This document shows positions 15,253 through 22,628 of a stretch of DNA of 25,332 nt, piece by piece. The position numbers were made by a program, and so were the translations under genes. Origin of the DNA: Hadarchaeum sp964343275 (GTDB taxonomy: Archaea > Hadarchaeota > Hadarchaeia > Hadarchaeales > Hadarchaeaceae); contig CAYFIY010000019.1 in the NCBI GenBank assembly GCA_964343275.1, positions 1 to 25,332 on the forward strand. Reading direction: 5' to 3'. The notes under the pieces were generated by a model, which was given only the letters and a program-made list of their open reading frames with translations, did not search any database and was not told where the DNA came from. Positions within the stretch are counted from its first letter, which is position 1; every line of letters begins with the position of its first letter.

Positions 15253-15261
15253 GGTGGATGG

Positions 15262-15519
15262 ATGGCTGGAGTTGCTGTAACATTAAGACTGATGCCGGAG
15301 AGCGCCGAGGCTGACCTAAGCAAGCTCGAGTCAGCCGTTAGGGAGCGCGTCAAAATACATTCTGTTTCTAAAGAACCTATCGCTTTCGGCCTTGAGTCCC
15401 TCAAAATAGTTGCGGTGGTCGAAGATGCGGCTGGAGGCACCGAACCGTTGGAAAATGAACTTGCACGCCTACCCGGGGTTGGAAACGTACAGGTGGTAGG
15501 CATGACCCGCCTTTTATGA
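15262..15519 (+). CDS. ef1b: Translation elongation factor aEF-1beta
   Basis: Guanine nucleotide exchange factor for aEF-1alpha, renewing the GTP form during protein synthesis. 85 residues, the normal archaeal length, which corresponds to the C-terminal exchange domain of the eukaryotic protein. The N-terminal strand VAVTLRLMPES, the central GLESLKIVAVVED and the C-terminal VGNVQVVGMTRLL follow the family pattern. GAGGTG five bases upstream selects ATG 15262 over the ATG at 15258. Its TGA overlaps the ATG of the next small gene (ATGA), so translation may be coupled. Confidence 0.95.
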   Translation: MAGVAVTLRLMPESAEADLSKLESAVRERVKIHSVSKEPIAFGLESLKIVAVVEDAAGGTEPLENELARLPGVGNVQVVGMTRLL

Positions 15520-15689
15520 ATGAGAAGTCCAAAAAGCACATCAGTTTAAATCCTGGAATAACAGTAAGGAAATCTCATGAAATTGCAACGAGGGCGGAAC
15601 GAAGATTAAATGGTAAGATAATAAATTTAGCTTCAGTAGTTGTGCACGTCGAGCTAGCCAGGGGAAATAATTTTGACAAAAAGCGTTGA
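15516..15689 (+). CDS. 57-residue protein resembling the C-terminal domain of cation-efflux (CDF) transporters
   Basis: A short uninterrupted frame that fills the gap between EF-1beta and the desulfurase. Its ATG overlaps the EF-1beta stop (ATGA) and its end overlaps the desulfurase start by 17 bases. The segment LNPGITVRKSHEIATRAERR (residues 12-31) with INLASVVVHVE (36-46) resembles the ferredoxin-like cytoplasmic domain of CDF metal transporters, where the pattern is V.EAHEIA...E.......V..V.VHVEP. No membrane part is encoded nearby. It is either a stand-alone metal-sensing or chaperone-like domain, or the 3' remnant of a transporter gene. The neat overlaps favour a working gene. The similarity is by eye and should be treated as tentative. 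Confidence 0.55.
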   Translation: MNEKSKKHISLNPGITVRKSHEIATRAERRLNGKIINLASVVVHVELARGNNFDKKR

Positions 15690-16878
15690 AGAAGTTAGGG
15701 CCGACATACCATTCTTGCACACGGGGGCCATATATTTGGACAGCGCGGCGACTACACCGACCCCAGAACCAGTTTTAGATACCATGTTTGATTATTATCG
15801 TGAATACAGCGCAAATGTGGGGCGAGGTCTGCATCGTGCGGCGAAGCAAGCGACCGAAAGGTTCGAAGGCGTTCGTGAAAAGATCGCCCGTGTGATAAAT
15901 GCAAAAGCCGTAGAAATTGCCTATACCAAAAACACTACCGAGGCAATAAATATAGTCGCTCGGGGGTTGAATCTGAAAAAAGGAGATAAGATCGTAACTT
16001 CGGTATTTGAGCACCACAGCAATTTACTCCCGTGGCAGCGGTTGGTGCATGAGAAGGGAGTGAAACTAGAACTCATTGGGAAATCGGGGGAATGCTTTTT
16101 AGACCCCTCCGAATTTGAGGCGGCAATCGATAAAAGAACGCGGCTCATAGCGACTCATCACGTTTCCAATGCAATGGGGAATATCCAGCCTGTGGAGGAG
16201 ATTGGCAAGCTGGCTAAGGAGCATGGGGTCATGTATCTTGTTGACGCTGCTCAATCGGTGGGTCACATGCCAGTAGATGTCAAAGCGATGGGGTGCGACT
16301 TTATGGCTGCTCCAGGTCACAAGGGATTGCTTGGTCCTCAGGGTACTGGATTCCTTTACATAGGCGAGAGCATCATATGTGATATTGAGCCCCTCCTGGT
16401 CGGTGGTGGGGTAGTGGAGGAGTTTGAGCCACATGGATCAAAGCTAGTCGAACCGCCGAGGGTCTTTGACGGCGGAACTCCGAACATTTCGGGCATAATT
16501 GGGCTGGGCAGGGCTTGCGATTATGTGCTTGACATAGGCATCGAAAAAATTGCGGATAGAGAAAGGAAACTAACAGAGCAGATGCTGAAAATCGACAAAG
16601 TTAATGGCGTTATCGTCTTCGGTCCGCGTGATTTAATGCGTCGTGGAGGATTGGTCAGCTTCAATATAGAGAAGCTCGAACACCACGATGTGGCATCTAT
16701 GCTGGATGAGCTAGCTAATATTGCCGTCCGTTCGGGACATCACTGCGCACAACCTACCATGCGGCACATAGGAATTAGCGGAACCGTTCGGGCTTCGGTT
16801 CACTATTTTAATCTAGAGCAAGAAATTGCTAAATTCGTGGAACTTGTTGAGCAGATCGCGGGAGAACTGGGTGGTTAA
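15673..16878 (+). CDS. sufS: Cysteine desulfurase, SufS/CsdA type
   Basis: PLP enzyme that takes sulfur from cysteine as an enzyme-bound persulfide for iron-sulfur clusters, thio-tRNA or molybdopterin sulfuration. 401 residues. YLDSAATTPTP starts the fold near residue 21. His126 (EHHSN region) and the cofactor Asp in LVDAAQSVGH are present. Lys217 in APGHKG binds PLP, and Cys358 in RSGHHCAQP is the persulfide cysteine, so this is group II. The start is TTG 15673, with AGGGGA about eight bases upstream; no ATG gives a full-length protein. No SUF scaffold genes are in the window. It would also be a possible sulfur donor for the sulfurated molybdenum cofactor of the nearby hydroxylases, which is inference. 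Confidence 0.95.
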   Translation: MTKSVEEVRADIPFLHTGAIYLDSAATTPTPEPVLDTMFDYYREYSANVGRGLHRAAKQATERFEGVREKIARVINAKAVEIAYTKNTTEAINIVARGLNLKKGDKIVTSVFEHHSNLLPWQRLVHEKGVKLELIGKSGECFLDPSEFEAAIDKRTRLIATHHVSNAMGNIQPVEEIGKLAKEHGVMYLVDAAQSVGHMPVDVKAMGCDFMAAPGHKGLLGPQGTGFLYIGESIICDIEPLLVGGGVVEEFEPHGSKLVEPPRVFDGGTPNISGIIGLGRACDYVLDIGIEKIADRERKLTEQMLKIDKVNGVIVFGPRDLMRRGGLVSFNIEKLEHHDVASMLDELANIAVRSGHHCAQPTMRHIGISGTVRASVHYFNLEQEIAKFVELVEQIAGELGG

Positions 16879-16881
16879 TCC

Positions 16882-17910
16882 TCAAAGTTTCCACTTGTCA
16901 TGCAAGATACTCTTGACTTCATCTACGATATCTACTTGTTTAGTTCTAGATGGCGGGTTGAACTTTTCACCCAACATGGCCTTCACAACGTTGACCACCC
17001 CTCCCGAAACTCCATCAAGGTCATAACCGCCCTCAAGGGCGAATATAATTTTACCATTGCATCGTTGCATCGCTTGTTCGATAGCCATGCCAGCCAACCA
17101 CCCATATGCCTCGGTAGAAAGCTGCAACCCTGTCAGAGGGTCGTTCAGGTGGGCATCAAAACCTGCAGAAACAGCAAACAACTGTGGCTTGAATTTATCA
17201 CATAGAGGAATGAAGATCTCACGCATGACGCTCAAGTACTCCAAATCTCCACTACCAGGTTTCATGGGAACGTTTACCTTGTACCCTTCTCCTTCTTCCC
17301 TACCAGTATCCTCGGGGAATCCCGTCCCGGGATAGAGAGTAAATGGGTGCTGATGTATGGACATGAACAACACCGTGGGGTCATCGTAAAAAATGTCCTG
17401 AGTGCCATTTCCGTGGTGAGCATCAAAGTCCAGAACGAAAATTCGTTTTAGATTGAAATCCCGCTTCAGTTGTTCTACCATGATAGCTAGGTTGTTAAAG
17501 TAACAGAAGCCACCTCCATGGTCTCTGTGGGCATGGTGTCCCGGTGGCCGCACAAGTGCAAATGCATTATCAGCCCAACCGGCCATTACCATTCGCCCGG
17601 CTTCCATGGTGCCACCGGCGGCAAGTAACGCCAGTTCAAATGTGTTTTTTTGCACTGGTGTATCTCCATCAATTGGTTTTTCTAGCGAGCTTAGTTTCTC
17701 GACAAGTTTAACATAGTTGGGGTCATGAGCGAGTTGGATGTCTTCTCGTTTGGCGGGTATTGGCGCAATTACTCTCACATTTGGGGATGTCCAGAGTTTT
17801 GTTTTTCTGAGACCACCGACTATAGCTTTTAGGCGGGCAGGGCGTTCTGGGTGTTCTCCGCCATGATGGTGTCCCATGTATTTATCGGAGTAAACGAGTA
17901 TCGTTGACAT
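16882..17910 (-). CDS. Histone deacetylase/AcuC-AphA family amidohydrolase
   Basis: Zinc-dependent deacetylase fold, 342 residues. His125-His126 in RPPGHHAH are the active-site histidine pair. Asp163 and His165 (DFDAHHGNGT) and Asp252 (SAGFDAH) are the zinc ligands, and ALEGGYD near the C-terminus carries the gating-loop motif. All are intact, so it should be active on acetyl-lysine, acetylpolyamine or a similar amide; the sequence does not separate these. ATG 17910 is chosen over the longer frame from 17970, because the latter runs deep into dph6 and GTGA precedes 17910. It starts two bases after the dph6 stop and ends three bases from the convergent desulfurase stop. Confidence 0.93.
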   Translation of the reverse strand: MSTILVYSDKYMGHHHGGEHPERPARLKAIVGGLRKTKLWTSPNVRVIAPIPAKREDIQLAHDPNYVKLVEKLSSLEKPIDGDTPVQKNTFELALLAAGGTMEAGRMVMAGWADNAFALVRPPGHHAHRDHGGGFCYFNNLAIMVEQLKRDFNLKRIFVLDFDAHHGNGTQDIFYDDPTVLFMSIHQHPFTLYPGTGFPEDTGREEGEGYKVNVPMKPGSGDLEYLSVMREIFIPLCDKFKPQLFAVSAGFDAHLNDPLTGLQLSTEAYGWLAGMAIEQAMQRCNGKIIFALEGGYDLDGVSGGVVNVVKAMLGEKFNPPSRTKQVDIVDEVKSILHDKWKL

Positions 17911-17912
17911 AG

Positions 17913-18590
17913 TCACTTCTTCGCCATTTTGACTCTTTTGATTAGTAAATCGCCGTTGGTCCCTTTCCATACGGTCTCTACTTCTATGGGGACGATACTC
18001 TTTTTGAAAAGCGGCGCGTCAAGTACAAAGCTCTCGTACTCTCCTCCCTCGCCGATTGGGTTAATACCGTATTTCCTGCTAATCCTGTTCAGGTCATCAA
18101 TGGCGCTTTCGTCAATTTCCCGGCCGAGCCAGCTTTGATTAAAACCTTGAGCTGCAACTCTGGTGATCATTATCTTGAATCCTGCCATTCTCATATCGTG
18201 CAGTAGTTCGTGTGGGTCACGTCCCCATAATGGAGTTATTGACTCCAAGCCGAGGTCCTTACATATCCCATCTATTCTGGACTTTTGGTAGGAGCTTGCA
18301 ATGCCGCCAGAAACGATCCCCCCTATATTTGTCCTCACGGCTGCAATGGTTTGTTTAAGGTCTTCTAACTCCCTTTCTTTTTCTCCAGAAGATGTTCGTA
18401 CATATTGCTCAAACCCCATAGCATCAGCTTGATAACGTGTAGTTTTGATGTTTATCGTATGAAACATCCAAGAGTGGGGATTTTTTGAAATAATCGTGAG
18501 CAAGTACTTGATTTTCAAACCGCTGCTTACTGCCTCGTGAGCGGCATAGGTTGAGTCCTTGCCTCCAGCAAAAAGCACGGCCACATTCAT
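17913..18590 (-). CDS. dph6: Diphthine-ammonia ligase (Dph6-type ATP pyrophosphatase)
   Basis: Last step of diphthamide synthesis: amidation of diphthine on elongation factor 2 with ATP and ammonium. 225 residues, the usual archaeal length. The PP-loop FAGGKDSTYAAHEA begins at residue 7. GIVSGGIASSYQKSRIDGIC, then PLWGRDPHELLHDM, and GEGGEYESFVLDAP are the family signatures that follow the N-type ATP pyrophosphatase domain. AAGGTG seven bases upstream supports the ATG, and a TATAAATA element lies further up. It is followed by the deacetylase-family gene in the same transcript. Assignment is strong. Confidence 0.93.
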   Translation of the reverse strand: MNVAVLFAGGKDSTYAAHEAVSSGLKIKYLLTIISKNPHSWMFHTINIKTTRYQADAMGFEQYVRTSSGEKERELEDLKQTIAAVRTNIGGIVSGGIASSYQKSRIDGICKDLGLESITPLWGRDPHELLHDMRMAGFKIMITRVAAQGFNQSWLGREIDESAIDDLNRISRKYGINPIGEGGEYESFVLDAPLFKKSIVPIEVETVWKGTNGDLLIKRVKMAKK

Positions 18591-18624
18591 TTTTCGGCAC
18601 CTTCGTCTAGAAATTGCTGATTCA

Positions 18625-18632
18625 TATTTATA
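18625..18632 (-). promoter_or_regulatory. TATA box of the dph6-deacetylase operon
   Basis: Minus-strand TATAAATA lies about 38 bases before ATG 18590. The implied start near 18603 leaves a short leader that includes AAGGTG. Confidence 0.5.
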
Positions 18633-18749
18633 CAGATAGGTTTAGATTTATTATCATCACTAAATAATTTTTCATTAAATGTTTAAATCTATATCTTTAT
18701 CAACTGATTTTAAATAATTTTAAACATGGCGAAATGAAAGCGGATCAGA

Positions 18750-19403
18750 TTATCCAATTATTTTCATCTTTTCCAACTCTTTTACAATTTGCTTAGTCAT
18801 ATCTTCCGGGGAATCATTTGCCGATTTACAAGTTGCTTCTATGAGGAGTACTTTCTCCCCGTAAAATTCGAGTAAAGGTGCGATTTGTTTTTCAAAGACC
18901 ATAAATCTCTTTTCTATCACTGGCTGTGTGTCGTCCCCGCGCTGTATTAACTCCCCTCCGCACTTGTCGCAAATTCCATCGCGCTTTGGCCTCAAAATAA
19001 TGAGATTGTATACCTCCCCGCAATTTTTGCAGATTCTCCTTGCAGAGAGCCTCTTCACGATCAACTCTTGTGTAATCTTGAGATTGATAACAGCGTCGAT
19101 TTTGACGATCTTATCTAGGGTCCGAGCCTGTTCGATCGTCCGGGGAAATCCATCCAGAATGAAGCCAGTTGAACAATCAGGTTTGCTAATCCTATCTTTG
19201 ATAACCTCGATTACGGTCCCATTTGGTACCAGACGGCCGCTATCCACGTATTGCTTGATATTTTTGCCGAGTTCGGTATCATCTTGAATTTCTTTGCGAA
19301 AGATATCTCCTATTGATATCGTAGGTATGCCGACTTTGGATTTTAGCCTCGCGGTCTGTGTGCTTTTTCCAGAGCCGGCGGCTCCGATTATTATAATATT
19401 CAT
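18750..19403 (-). CDS. adk: Adenylate kinase, long form with zinc-binding LID
   Basis: Interconverts AMP + ATP and 2 ADP. 217 residues, the bacterial-type long form rather than the short archaeal trimeric AdkA. The P-loop is GAAGSGKST (7-15), slightly different from the usual GxPGxGKGT. GFILDGFPRT (80-89) binds AMP. The LID domain carries Cys125, Cys128, Cys145 and Cys148 (CKNC...CDKC), a structural zinc site. CGAGGCGACG in front of the ATG is an acceptable ribosome-binding site. It is a single-gene unit flanked by AT-rich gaps of about 80-160 bases. Confidence 0.95.
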   Translation of the reverse strand: MNIIIIGAAGSGKSTQTARLKSKVGIPTISIGDIFRKEIQDDTELGKNIKQYVDSGRLVPNGTVIEVIKDRISKPDCSTGFILDGFPRTIEQARTLDKIVKIDAVINLKITQELIVKRLSARRICKNCGEVYNLIILRPKRDGICDKCGGELIQRGDDTQPVIEKRFMVFEKQIAPLLEFYGEKVLLIEATCKSANDSPEDMTKQIVKELEKMKIIG

Positions 19404-19485
19404 GTTCGTCGCCTCGAAAAGTGTTTGTTGACTACCCTAAAAAATTAGCTATAGCGTTATTTTATAAAACGATATCAATAATTTC

Positions 19486-20676
19486 CTACTTAATCGCGGC
19501 GTAAGCTATTGTAACTAAAAAAATAGATAATATAGCTCCAGCCAAGAAGACACTGCCGATACCCCACAGGCCGAAAATTAACACCATTAGAGCGGGCCCT
19601 AATGTCTGTCCTACCCTCACGGACATTTCTTGCACGGAGATAAACGCAGCTCGATATTCCTTAGGTGCCAAACTAGCCAAAAGCGTGGCCATGCTCGGGG
19701 TTGAGATTCCCCAACCTACTCCGAGTATAACTACTGGAACCAGTAGAGTCCAAAAGTCAGAGACAAATGGTATCATAAACAAGGCCAGAGCAAAAAGTAT
19801 GAATCCAATTATTAAGAGATTCTTTTCTTGAAAAAAACTTGCCAACTTTCCAAGCTGCGAGGAGGCGATTGCGCTGCTCAGTGAAACGCCAGACATAGCT
19901 AGTCCGATGAAGAAAGGTGATGCTCCGAAGTAATTTCCGATTAGTATTGGGAAAAAAGTCAGGTAGGGACCGTAAATGACCATGAAGATAATGGCACTGG
20001 AAAAGATCAGCCAGAAAAATTTGCGATTTTTCATGTTTTTTAGTGTATTGCCTAAGTACTTCAAAAGATGCCGTTCACGATTTGGTTCGATATTATTTAA
20101 GGAATATAAAACGAGGAGTCCTATCGGAATAGAAAATATCGGAATTATAAATGGGTAGTTCCATCCAGCTAATGCTAGTGTCCCACCAATGGCAGGAAAA
20201 CTAGCGTGGCCTATCTTGTTGACGCTGGCGTTATAACCCACCGCCGCGATGCGTTTTTTTCCCGGATATGTATCGCATATTACAGTAACGCTAAGCGGGT
20301 AAAGGGGGGCAGCGCCCACACCTTGAATAAAGCGCAATATGAGCAAAAGGTTGAAATTTTTGGTAAACGCACAAGCCCCTCCGGCGATGCCAAACATCAT
20401 CAGTGACGGAACTAGGACCTTTTTTCTTCCAAACTGATCTGCTAGCACTCCGAAGGGAAGAGAAAAGATAGCTATTGGGAGGGTGAACACCGATATAAGT
20501 GCTCCAACATCTGCAGGACCAATATTAAGTTCCTGCATCATTTTTGGAAATGCCGGGGTTATGGAGACAACTCCCAAGATGGCCATCAGACTGACTCCGA
20601 ATAAAATCTGGAGATTGGTATCTTGATAAATGGGCTTTTGAACCTTGATTTGATCATTGGTTTTAGTTAGTTTCAT
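19486..20676 (-). CDS. Major facilitator superfamily transporter (12 TM), substrate unknown
   Basis: 396 residues with about twelve hydrophobic segments, starting after a 25-residue polar N-terminus. The loop 2-3 motif GVLADQFGRKKVLVPS near residues 76-91 is the MFS signature (G...D..GR.), and RFIQGVGAAPLYPLSVTVI is like the TM4 motif of drug:H+ antiporters. The second half has GWGISTPSMATLLASLAPKEYR. It resembles multidrug or small-metabolite exporters, but the substrate cannot be read from the sequence. ATG 20676 is preferred to TTG 20682. AAGTATAAG at 20711-20719 is a possible promoter. No regulator gene adjoins it. Confidence 0.9.
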   Translation of the reverse strand: MKLTKTNDQIKVQKPIYQDTNLQILFGVSLMAILGVVSITPAFPKMMQELNIGPADVGALISVFTLPIAIFSLPFGVLADQFGRKKVLVPSLMMFGIAGGACAFTKNFNLLLILRFIQGVGAAPLYPLSVTVICDTYPGKKRIAAVGYNASVNKIGHASFPAIGGTLALAGWNYPFIIPIFSIPIGLLVLYSLNNIEPNRERHLLKYLGNTLKNMKNRKFFWLIFSSAIIFMVIYGPYLTFFPILIGNYFGASPFFIGLAMSGVSLSSAIASSQLGKLASFFQEKNLLIIGFILFALALFMIPFVSDFWTLLVPVVILGVGWGISTPSMATLLASLAPKEYRAAFISVQEMSVRVGQTLGPALMVLIFGLWGIGSVFLAGAILSIFLVTIAYAAIK

Positions 20677-20699
20677 GGTCAACCATCTTTTATATATTC

Positions 20700-20877
20700 T
20701 GGTCTATCGAGACTTATACTTCCTTTTTTTTCTTAGTGAAACCTAATATATTTTTAACAAAGTCTAAAATTGCGATTGTAAGTTTCCATATTGGTATCCT
20801 GGTATTTTACTTAGATTGGACAAGTCGCAAACATAATCAATTTGACGAAAAGTATTTTAAAAATAGATAAATATTGA
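20700..20877. other. AT-rich gap between the transporter and the small broken gene
   Basis: Contains the possible transporter promoter (minus-strand AAGTATAAG, 20711-20719) and, at its right end, TTTTAAAAATAG, which could drive the small gene at 20878. Nothing else stands out. Confidence 0.5.
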
Positions 20878-21120
20878 GTGGCGCGGTTCATAGAGATTGA
20901 ATTCATTCTACAACTAGTTGCGTTAATCATTGAAGTTCTGGTAATAATCCAGATTTTAGTTCATTTTCGTATTCTTGTTCTTCATACAGACGCGCTGGAT
21001 GAACACTCGACAAAATTGGACGAACATGTAATCTAACTTGAGAAGTACACGGAGCGCGTGGAGGTGATTGTTGAGAAGTTAGACGATCATTTTAAAACGA
21101 AGGGAAAAAAACGATTATAA
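20878..21120 (+). pseudogene. Small membrane-anchored coiled-coil protein gene with an in-frame stop
   Basis: From GTG 20878 the frame gives one strongly hydrophobic segment (FILQLVALIIEVLVIIQILV, residues 9-28). A charged heptad-like helix follows (TDALDEHSTKLDEHVI), then TAA at 21034. Reading on in the same frame gives LEKYTERVEVIVEKLDDHFK and a basic tail to TAA 21118. The repeat LDEH...LDEH...LDDH continues across the stop, so this looks like one 80-residue protein with a nonsense mutation. No ATG is available and no ribosome-binding site is seen, though TTTTAAAAATAG about 20 bases upstream could support leaderless expression. A shortened 52-residue protein may still be made. Function unknown. 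Confidence 0.6.
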
Positions 21121-21233
21121 TTTGTTTGATCCCCATTATCTTTTCATACCATTTATCTTTTGATTATCAAGTGGAGTTTTGATGGAGTGAAATCGTTAAG
21201 TTATGCCGAATCATAAGTTTATGAGGTGCCTCG

Positions 21234-22007
21234 ATGGAATCATATCGTGAATTTGCAGTTAAGCTAGCAACGCGAACTGGAAAAGAATTGCTTTCCCATT
21301 TCAAAAAAGATCGTAAGCTGCTCGGACTACGTGGGACCGTCAAAGGGATTGTAACGAAATATGATATAAACTCCAATAGGGAAATTATCAAGGCTATCTC
21401 AAATAATTACCCGTCCTACAACATCTGGACCGAAGAGAGCGGATTCTTTAATAGGCATTCCGAATACACGTGGATAGTCGATCCCCTCGATGGAACTGTA
21501 AATTTTGCGGCGGGTAATCCTCTATTCTGTGTCATCTTATCTTTGTTGAAGAAAAATGAGCCAGTGTTGGGTGTGACTTACGCTCCGGCTATCAACGAGC
21601 TTTTTGTTGCGGAAAAGGATCAGGGTGCTTTATTGAATCGAAAGAGAATTTCTGTTTCCTCTAGTAGAAAATTGAAGGAGAGTTACGTTTACTCCTGCGA
21701 AGGGGGAGAAAGGAATAGGATTAGAACAGGTAAAATTAACAACATGATTTACTTGAAGGTAAGAGATCTTAGAAAGTTGGGTTCGGCCGGTATAGAGTGC
21801 GCATGGGTTGCGTGTGGAAAAGGAGACGCGTTTGTGACCGTAAAAATAGAGCCATGGGATATATCCGCCGGGGTGCTTTTGATTAAAGAGGCTGGTGGCA
21901 AAGCCACTGATTTCAAAGGAAAGCCTGTGAAAGCTGAAAGGTCTGACTTAGTCTTTTCCAATGGAAAGATTCACGAAAGCATGGTTAATTTGGTTCGCGG
22001 CGTGTGA
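21234..22007 (+). CDS. suhB: Inositol monophosphatase-family sugar phosphatase (IMPase/FBPase type)
   Basis: Mg-dependent, lithium-sensitive-type phosphatase. Archaeal members often act on both inositol 1-phosphate and fructose 1,6-bisphosphate. 257 residues. Metal ligands: Glu67-Glu68 (TEES), Asp83 and Asp86 in DPLDGTVNF, and Asp209 in EPWDISAG. All are intact. The function in vivo could be inositol production for lipids or osmolytes, or gluconeogenesis; the sequence does not choose. GAGGTG six bases upstream supports ATG 21234. The next gene overlaps its stop by four bases (GTGA), so they are translationally coupled. The gene symbol reflects the family only. Confidence 0.92.
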   Translation: MESYREFAVKLATRTGKELLSHFKKDRKLLGLRGTVKGIVTKYDINSNREIIKAISNNYPSYNIWTEESGFFNRHSEYTWIVDPLDGTVNFAAGNPLFCVILSLLKKNEPVLGVTYAPAINELFVAEKDQGALLNRKRISVSSSRKLKESYVYSCEGGERNRIRTGKINNMIYLKVRDLRKLGSAGIECAWVACGKGDAFVTVKIEPWDISAGVLLIKEAGGKATDFKGKPVKAERSDLVFSNGKIHESMVNLVRGV

Positions 22008-22342
22008 AATCCTTGAAAAGTTCTGACCAACGTAGAAATTATGACTTCATAAGGGAAATCGCTCCGTCCATCAAAAATCATGTCGTCAAGCCAACAGAAA
22101 AAATCGAATTAAAGTGGACGAAAAAAATGGTCATAGAGGGATTGAAAAAATTCGTCGAGGTTATTGGATATTCACCATCAGTTTACTGTATTCCAGACAA
22201 TTTGAGATGGGCTTGTGAACGTTATTTCGGCTCGTTCAACAATGCAAAAAAAGCCGCTGAGATAGAGATTTACCCGATTGGTCACGACCTCGACGCTGAA
22301 ACTAGTCAAAATTCGTGGGAGTCAAGACTTTCTAAGATGTAA
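22004..22342 (+). CDS. Small protein with a homing-endonuclease-associated (HNH_repeat-like) DNA-binding segment
   Basis: 112 residues from a GTG that overlaps the phosphatase stop. The middle part, W(T)KKMVIEGLKKFVEVIGYSP followed by RYFGSFNNAKKAAEI (residues 38-87), fits the pattern of homing endonuclease-associated repeats: a helix, a G-x-P turn, a helix, then RYFGSWN.AL.AAG. These are small helix-turn-helix units found beside HNH nucleases, but no nuclease motif is present here. The N-terminus is basic and the C-terminus acidic. It could be a stand-alone DNA-binding or regulatory protein, or domesticated from a mobile element. Identification rests on the pattern alone. Confidence 0.6.
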   Translation: MKSLKSSDQRRNYDFIREIAPSIKNHVVKPTEKIELKWTKKMVIEGLKKFVEVIGYSPSVYCIPDNLRWACERYFGSFNNAKKAAEIEIYPIGHDLDAETSQNSWESRLSKM

Positions 22343-22619
22343 TAGCTACATTCAAAGTGTGGGTCGTTTCCGACCCGCGCCAACCTGGCTAACCCATCTT
22401 CTCACTTGAAGGGTGGGAAGCAGAACACTGAGGCCTAATAACCACGAAAGCATCGGCATTAACGCAGCCTCACTACGGATGGCATTCGCATCAAGGGTTA
22501 GAAATCAAAGCACGCCGGGCAATATGAAAATATAATTGGTGCAATTGCGGCGGCAATTGTCGTGATTGGCGTGGTACTGAAACGGCGATAATTATTATAA
22601 CCAGTATGCAAACTTAATT
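22343..22619. other. Structured non-coding stretch with hairpins and a hydrophobic coding scrap
   Basis: About 280 bases without an intact gene. GGGTCG-TTTC-CGACCC (22362-22377) is a perfect six-base hairpin, and about 35 bases on CCCAT-CTTC-TCACTT-GAAG-GGTGGG forms a second. The plus strand at 22502-22588 reads KSKHAGQYENIIGAIAAAIV and on to VLKRR before a TAA, like the C-terminal membrane anchor of an archaeal surface protein, with a TAG just before it. On the minus strand near 22440-22475 a short GCVNADAF is faintly like the end of a TnpB nuclease. Either points to decayed genes; a non-coding RNA is the alternative. Confidence 0.4.
22592..22600 (+). promoter_or_regulatory. TATA box of the proteasome beta gene
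   Basis: TTATTATAA lies 24 bases before GTG 22620 and 33 bases before ATG 22629. It suggests a leaderless or very short-leader mRNA and does not by itself decide between the two starts. Confidence 0.45.
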
Positions 22620-22628
22620 GTGATATTC

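Noticed and set aside
17911..17970. 20 extra N-terminal codons on the deacetylase-family gene
   Set aside because: They run into dph6 and lack family character; ATG 17910 has a ribosome-binding site and correct length.
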